A stretch of DNA of 39,085 nucleotides from a virus: IMG/VR virus record IMGVR_UViG_3300045541_000080, positions 1-39,085 of that record, one strand, 5' to 3'. The position numbers and the translations under genes are program-made. Each line of letters starts with the position of its first letter. The stretch's first letter is position 1. The notes under the pieces are model-generated. The model did not search any database, was not told the origin of the DNA, and saw only the letters and a list, made by a program, of their open reading frames with translations. Of this stretch, positions 36,651-39,085 are shown in pieces.

Positions 36651-37553
36651 TTATTGATTTGATTCTATTTGTTCAATTACTTTAAAAATCTGTAATGCCA
36701 CTTGTGGCACTATTGCATTTCCTCCTCCTTTAATTGATTCTTTTCTCCATTTAGAAAAGGTAATTCCGTCCAATTTGGAGGAAAGCCCATCATCTCCATG
36801 ACAAATTGGGGAGACAATTGGGAAGCTTTCCCATTTTCTTGGGCCATTAAATGATTCAATTCGCTTCTTCTGGTTGGTTGATTCTCCGGTCTTTCTTTCT
36901 CTGTGCCCGTGTTCCAACATCTGGCTGTTGGTGTTGGTAATAGATTGTTTTCTACTACATCCCTCAATTTTACTCCCCATCTTATCCCATTTTTGTTTTG
37001 CCTGAAATAACTGCCGTCCTTGTATTGTGTATTGTTCGCTTTTCCACCCTCCACATCTGTTGTTTTTGGAGTAGGCAACAAACCAAATTCTGTCCCTTTT
37101 GTGCGGAGCGTTGACGCTTGCAGCTGGAAGTAATAACGGGACAATTTCATAACCTTGAGATTCCAGGTCAGAACACACCGTGTCGAATACCATCCCTTCA
37201 TTCCAATTAACAAGCCCACGAACGTTTTCGCCAACGATCCACCGAGGTTCGATTTCTCGAATAACTCTAAGCATTTCCGGCCAGAGATAGCGATCATCGT
37301 CTGTTCCTTGTCGTTTTCCGGCATTTGAAAAAGGTTGACATGGGAATCCTCCTGTAAGGATGTCAATTTCTCCTCGAAATTCAATGAAAGTTGATTTGGT
37401 AATATCATCATAAGATTTTGCTTTAGGCCAATAGTATTTAAGTATTTTCTGTCCAAATTCATTCAACTCACAATGAAACACATTTTTCCATCCCATCCAT
37501 TCTGAAGCTAAATCAAAGCCTCCTATTCCACTAAATAATGATCCGTGATTCAT
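36651..37553 (-). CDS. Cytosine-5 DNA methyltransferase
   Basis: 300 residues from the ATG at 37553 (MNHGSLFSGIGG), 1 nt after the helicase stop; an earlier ATG at 37595 is rejected. Motifs: SLFSGIGGFDLA (I, AdoMet), GGFPCQPFSNAG with the catalytic Cys at about 72 (IV), VGENVRGLVNW (VI), VNAPHKRDRIWFVAY (VIII), a short variable target-recognition region, and GGGNAIVPQVALQIFK (X). It should methylate C5 of cytosine in a short target, likely to protect phage DNA from host restriction. No partner restriction enzyme is seen. Most of the gene also carries a 250-codon open frame in the +1 frame. Confidence 0.93.
   Translation of the reverse strand: MNHGSLFSGIGGFDLASEWMGWKNVFHCELNEFGQKILKYYWPKAKSYDDITKSTFIEFRGEIDILTGGFPCQPFSNAGKRQGTDDDRYLWPEMLRVIREIEPRWIVGENVRGLVNWNEGMVFDTVCSDLESQGYEIVPLLLPAASVNAPHKRDRIWFVAYSKNNRCGGWKSEQYTIQGRQLFQAKQKWDKMGSKIEGCSRKQSITNTNSQMLEHGHRERKTGESTNQKKRIESFNGPRKWESFPIVSPICHGDDGLSSKLDGITFSKWRKESIKGGGNAIVPQVALQIFKVIEQIESNQ
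36710..37462 (-). CDS. Overlapping frame inside the methyltransferase gene (possible overprinted gene)
   Basis: 250 codons without a stop, +1 relative to the methyltransferase on the same strand, lying entirely inside that gene. In low-GC DNA such length is unexpected. The translation does not look random: GGSLAKTFVGLLIGMKGWYS, RYYFQLQASTLRTKGTEFG, the repeated LLPTP boxes (LLPTPKTTD, LLPTPTARC) and the end LSPQFVMEMMGFPPNWTELP. I recall similar LLPTP/MMGFPxxWT proteins in phages and Bacteroidota, often annotated near or as methyltransferases. Either it is a true second gene, or a frame passively shaped by the methyltransferase. The methyltransferase's own middle (SKNNRCGGWKSEQYTIQGRQ) is low in recognisable motifs where the LLPTP boxes lie. 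Confidence 0.45.
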   Translation of the reverse strand: MNLDRKYLNTIGLKQNLMMILPNQLSLNFEEKLTSLQEDSHVNLFQMPENDKEQTMIAISGRKCLELFEKSNLGGSLAKTFVGLLIGMKGWYSTRCVLTWNLKVMKLSRYYFQLQASTLRTKGTEFGLLPTPKTTDVEGGKANNTQYKDGSYFRQNKNGIRWGVKLRDVVENNLLPTPTARCWNTGTEKERPENQPTRRSELNHLMAQENGKASQLSPQFVMEMMGFPPNWTELPFLNGEKNQLKEEEMQ

Positions 37554-37554
37554 G

Positions 37555-38496
37555 TTAAAATGGTGCATCGTCCTTATAAGGCAAAGATTGAACACTTGGA
37601 TAATACTTTTCTATAGTATCTTCCGATGTGTCAAATCCTGTCCAATCCTTGCGAAATGTAAATCTAATAGGTTCTAAATATGGAGTAGGAAAACCACCGC
37701 CCTCTGTATTTCGCACTTTGTCAATGTAGAGATGACTTACAAATCTTTCCTGTGTATCCATGTGGTATAAGTTTCTGTGTATGCACATAACATCATCTGA
37801 TTTATTTATAAACTTACCACCACCCTCTGTATCGGATGCCATTGGCCTTGGAAGCTCTCCCATCTTATCGGGTTTAAGCCTTTGAGTTTCTGTTACCGTA
37901 TGGCAATTAAGGAATATGCTAATGCCTGTGTTCTTACAAAATATTCTAAAATCTTCTATAGCCTCATAATCGTATTCGTGGCTATTCATTTTACGATCCT
38001 TTTTAAGAGAATTATAAGGATCAATAAAAACTATATCAGGATTAAAGCCAAAGTCTTGTGCAATTGCTACTTGTTCAAGTATGTCTTTGTAAGTATACTG
38101 CTTAACGTGTTTTATAAATATGCATTGCTGCCGGATAAAGTCAAAGTGTTTAGCATAATCGTGGCTTTGGAATGTAAACTGAATTAAAAGCCTAGCAAGC
38201 TGGCTTACTTTGTTTTCAGCAGAATAGATTATAATCTTTTTGTCTCTTATTAATCTGCTTAATAGATAAGTTATTAGTGTTGTCTTTCCTACGTTACTAT
38301 TGCCCACTATTGTCGTTAGTTGTCCCTGTTTGTACGGACAATGCTGATCAAGTCTTTTGTGACCATATTTGGTTATTTCCCATTTGACTCCGGTTAATAT
38401 TTCATTTTCGTAATCCTTTGGGTCTTCAAAATAGTCCTTACCAGCCTGAAAATCTTCTATTTTAAGCTGTTTCTTAATCTTTTCGGCAAAATTCAT
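37555..38496 (-). CDS. Replicative helicase-like RecA/DnaB-fold ATPase with DDAPF tip
   Basis: 313 residues. CPYKQGQLTTIVGNSNVGKT (Walker A, about 65-73), IIIYSAENKVSQLARLL (DnaB-like motif 1a with E), NPDIVFIDPYNSL (Walker B, D at about 159) and ISIFLNCHTVTETQR (sensor). It looks like the C-terminal motor of DnaB or a RepA-type hexameric helicase with only a short N-terminus (about 40 residues). The C-terminus YKDDAPF copies the SSB acidic tip, as the 70-residue protein at 5101 does. It lies downstream of the initiator and two small genes in the leftward operon, and immediately upstream of the methyltransferase. It probably unwinds at the replication fork. Confidence 0.85.
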   Translation of the reverse strand: MNFAEKIKKQLKIEDFQAGKDYFEDPKDYENEILTGVKWEITKYGHKRLDQHCPYKQGQLTTIVGNSNVGKTTLITYLLSRLIRDKKIIIYSAENKVSQLARLLIQFTFQSHDYAKHFDFIRQQCIFIKHVKQYTYKDILEQVAIAQDFGFNPDIVFIDPYNSLKKDRKMNSHEYDYEAIEDFRIFCKNTGISIFLNCHTVTETQRLKPDKMGELPRPMASDTEGGGKFINKSDDVMCIHRNLYHMDTQERFVSHLYIDKVRNTEGGGFPTPYLEPIRFTFRKDWTGFDTSEDTIEKYYPSVQSLPYKDDAPF

Positions 38497-38779
38497 TCAT
38501 GTAAAAGGTTAGCATCTCACTTTGTAATTCTAATTTAGCCCTCAATTGACCTTTATCAATAGCCTCATCGTATCTGATTTCAGTAAGGGTATGATGAGTA
38601 AAATCTATTAGGTCATTAGCGACCTCATAAATCTCCGCAGAGGCAATTAAAAGGTAAATGGTATCTTCATTCACCTTTTGATAAGATAATCGTTCTACGA
38701 GCCTCTTTTGGGCCTCTAATAAGCTTTTAAGTTTGCCAGCCTTGTTCGCCCAAGATGGTAGGTCTAAATAATGGTTCAT
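38474..38779 (-). CDS. Small helical protein between initiator and helicase
   Basis: 101 residues, nearly all helix: AGKLKSLLEAQKRLVERLSY, LLIASAEIYEVANDLIDFTH and DEAIDKGQLRAKLELQSEML, ending NEFCRKD. It overlaps the helicase by 23 nt and the previous gene by 4 nt. A helical protein between initiator and helicase genes is where helicase loaders usually lie, but there is no Walker motif; it could be a non-ATPase loader like lambda P or a helicase co-factor. Inference only. Confidence 0.65.
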   Translation of the reverse strand: MNHYLDLPSWANKAGKLKSLLEAQKRLVERLSYQKVNEDTIYLLIASAEIYEVANDLIDFTHHTLTEIRYDEAIDKGQLRAKLELQSEMLTFYMNEFCRKD

Positions 38780-39009
38780 TTGTATTGTTTTGAAACGTAT
38801 AGGTTGTATGCATTGTAGATATGCATAAAATCATTGAATGGCTTGCCTAGATTTTCCAAAAGAAACTTTCTAACAAATTGTGGCCTAGCAATTATTGACT
38901 TATTCATTTGAAATAATTGTTCCAAACCATCTTCACCCTGTATCCGGTATATGGTCTTACCAATAACCTTTGGTTGGATAGTGATAAAAAGATCAGAATT
39001 GTTACCCAA
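38776..39009 (-). CDS. Small protein before the helicase genes (start uncertain)
   Basis: At least 77 residues from a TTG at 39009: DLFITIQPKVIGKTIYRIQG, EDGLEQLFQMNKSIIARPQF and VRKFLLENLGKPFNDFMHIY. The frame is open to the right edge with coding-like sequence (NIYTSEVKEIEILG). Joined to position 1, it is closed by a TGA across the join, with no ATG after it, so the start is TTG or an ATT with GAGG 8 nt upstream (39018-39016), or the join lacks sequence. Function unknown; it is coupled (4-nt overlap) to the helical-protein gene. Confidence 0.6.
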   Translation of the reverse strand: MGNNSDLFITIQPKVIGKTIYRIQGEDGLEQLFQMNKSIIARPQFVRKFLLENLGKPFNDFMHIYNAYNLYVSKQYK

Positions 39010-39076
39010 AATTTCAATTTCTTTTACCTCAGAGGTATATATATTATCTTTTGTTATTAAACTTATATTATTATGG

Positions 39077-39085
39077 TTAACGTTT
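39077..39085. repeat. 12-bp tandem repeat, right part
   Basis: TTAACGTTT at the right edge completes a 12-bp unit with CAC at positions 1-3 and stands in exact register with TTAACGTTTCCG at 4-15. See the entry at 1-20. Confidence 0.6.

Noticed and set aside
36696-36709. Palindrome TGCCACTTGTGGCA near the convergent gene ends, considered as a terminator
   Set aside because: It lies within the methyltransferase coding region (motif X side), has a tight CTTG loop and no T-run on either strand.
37882-38187. Plus-strand 101-codon frame inside the helicase gene
   Set aside because: Antisense to the Walker B region of a well-supported ATPase; hydrophobic composition is expected from reversed codons.
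1-39085. CRISPR array, tRNA genes, integrase, excisionase, CI-like repressor
   Set aside because: None seen on reading both strands; the only tandem repeats are the 12-bp units at the ends, the 14-bp dyads and protein-level fibre repeats.

Overview
The window looks like the complete genome of a tailed bacteriophage that infects a member of the Bacteroidota. It has an HK97-type head and a long non-contractile tail (tail-tube, tape-measure and chaperone genes, no sheath gene). Pointers to the host are the low-GC DNA, sites that fit the Bacteroidota promoter consensus (TTTG at -33, about 19 bp, TAnnTTTG at -7), weak Shine-Dalgarno signals, and a SprB-like adhesin module in a tail protein. The two window ends join in register: a 12-bp tandem repeat (TTAACGTTTCNN) continues across the end/start join and keeps a reading frame open to a stop codon. 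The molecule is therefore probably circular or circularly permuted. I see no integrase, excisionase, CI-like repressor, tRNA or CRISPR, so a lytic life style is likely.

Layout. (1) A leftward early operon runs from about 3321 down to 1 and, through the join, from 39085 down to 36651. Nearly all its genes overlap by ATGA or TAATG junctions. It encodes small unknown proteins, an ERF annealing protein and a YqaJ exonuclease (a Red-like recombination pair), helix-turn-helix proteins, a winged-helix replication initiator with in-frame iteron-like repeats, a RecA/DnaB-fold helicase and a cytosine-5 DNA methyltransferase. A second long open frame is embedded in the methyltransferase gene. (2) A rightward block (3410-9001) starts with a strong promoter followed at once by a terminator-like hairpin. 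It encodes an M15 endolysin, micro membrane proteins, an SSB-like protein, a VRR-NUC nuclease, an HNH nuclease, and an unusual set of sugar-modifying enzymes: an LpxD-like acyltransferase, a PIG-L deacetylase, a glycosyltransferase and an AsnB-like amidotransferase. (3) A leftward three-gene island (9443-10793) has its own promoter and terminator, and CTAAC-N4-GTTAG dyads lie on both sides. It carries a GP88-like cysteine protein. (4) The rightward morphogenesis block (11138-36650) runs small and large terminase, portal, protease, capsid, connectors, a second glycosyltransferase lodged among the connectors, tail tube, frameshifted chaperone, a 5-kb insert of adhesin-like and holin genes, tape measure, tail hub, fibres with an S74 chaperone, a metallophosphoesterase and a tiny HExxH protein. 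A small gene (13279-13461) runs antisense between terminase and portal.

How it fits together: the early operon starts replication and recombination and methylates the DNA. The right arm packages DNA, builds the particle and lyses the cell. The sugar enzymes, with two related glycosyltransferases (one inside the head-tail operon), suggest the phage decorates either its own virion or the host surface glycan. No database search was run; family calls rest on motifs read by eye.
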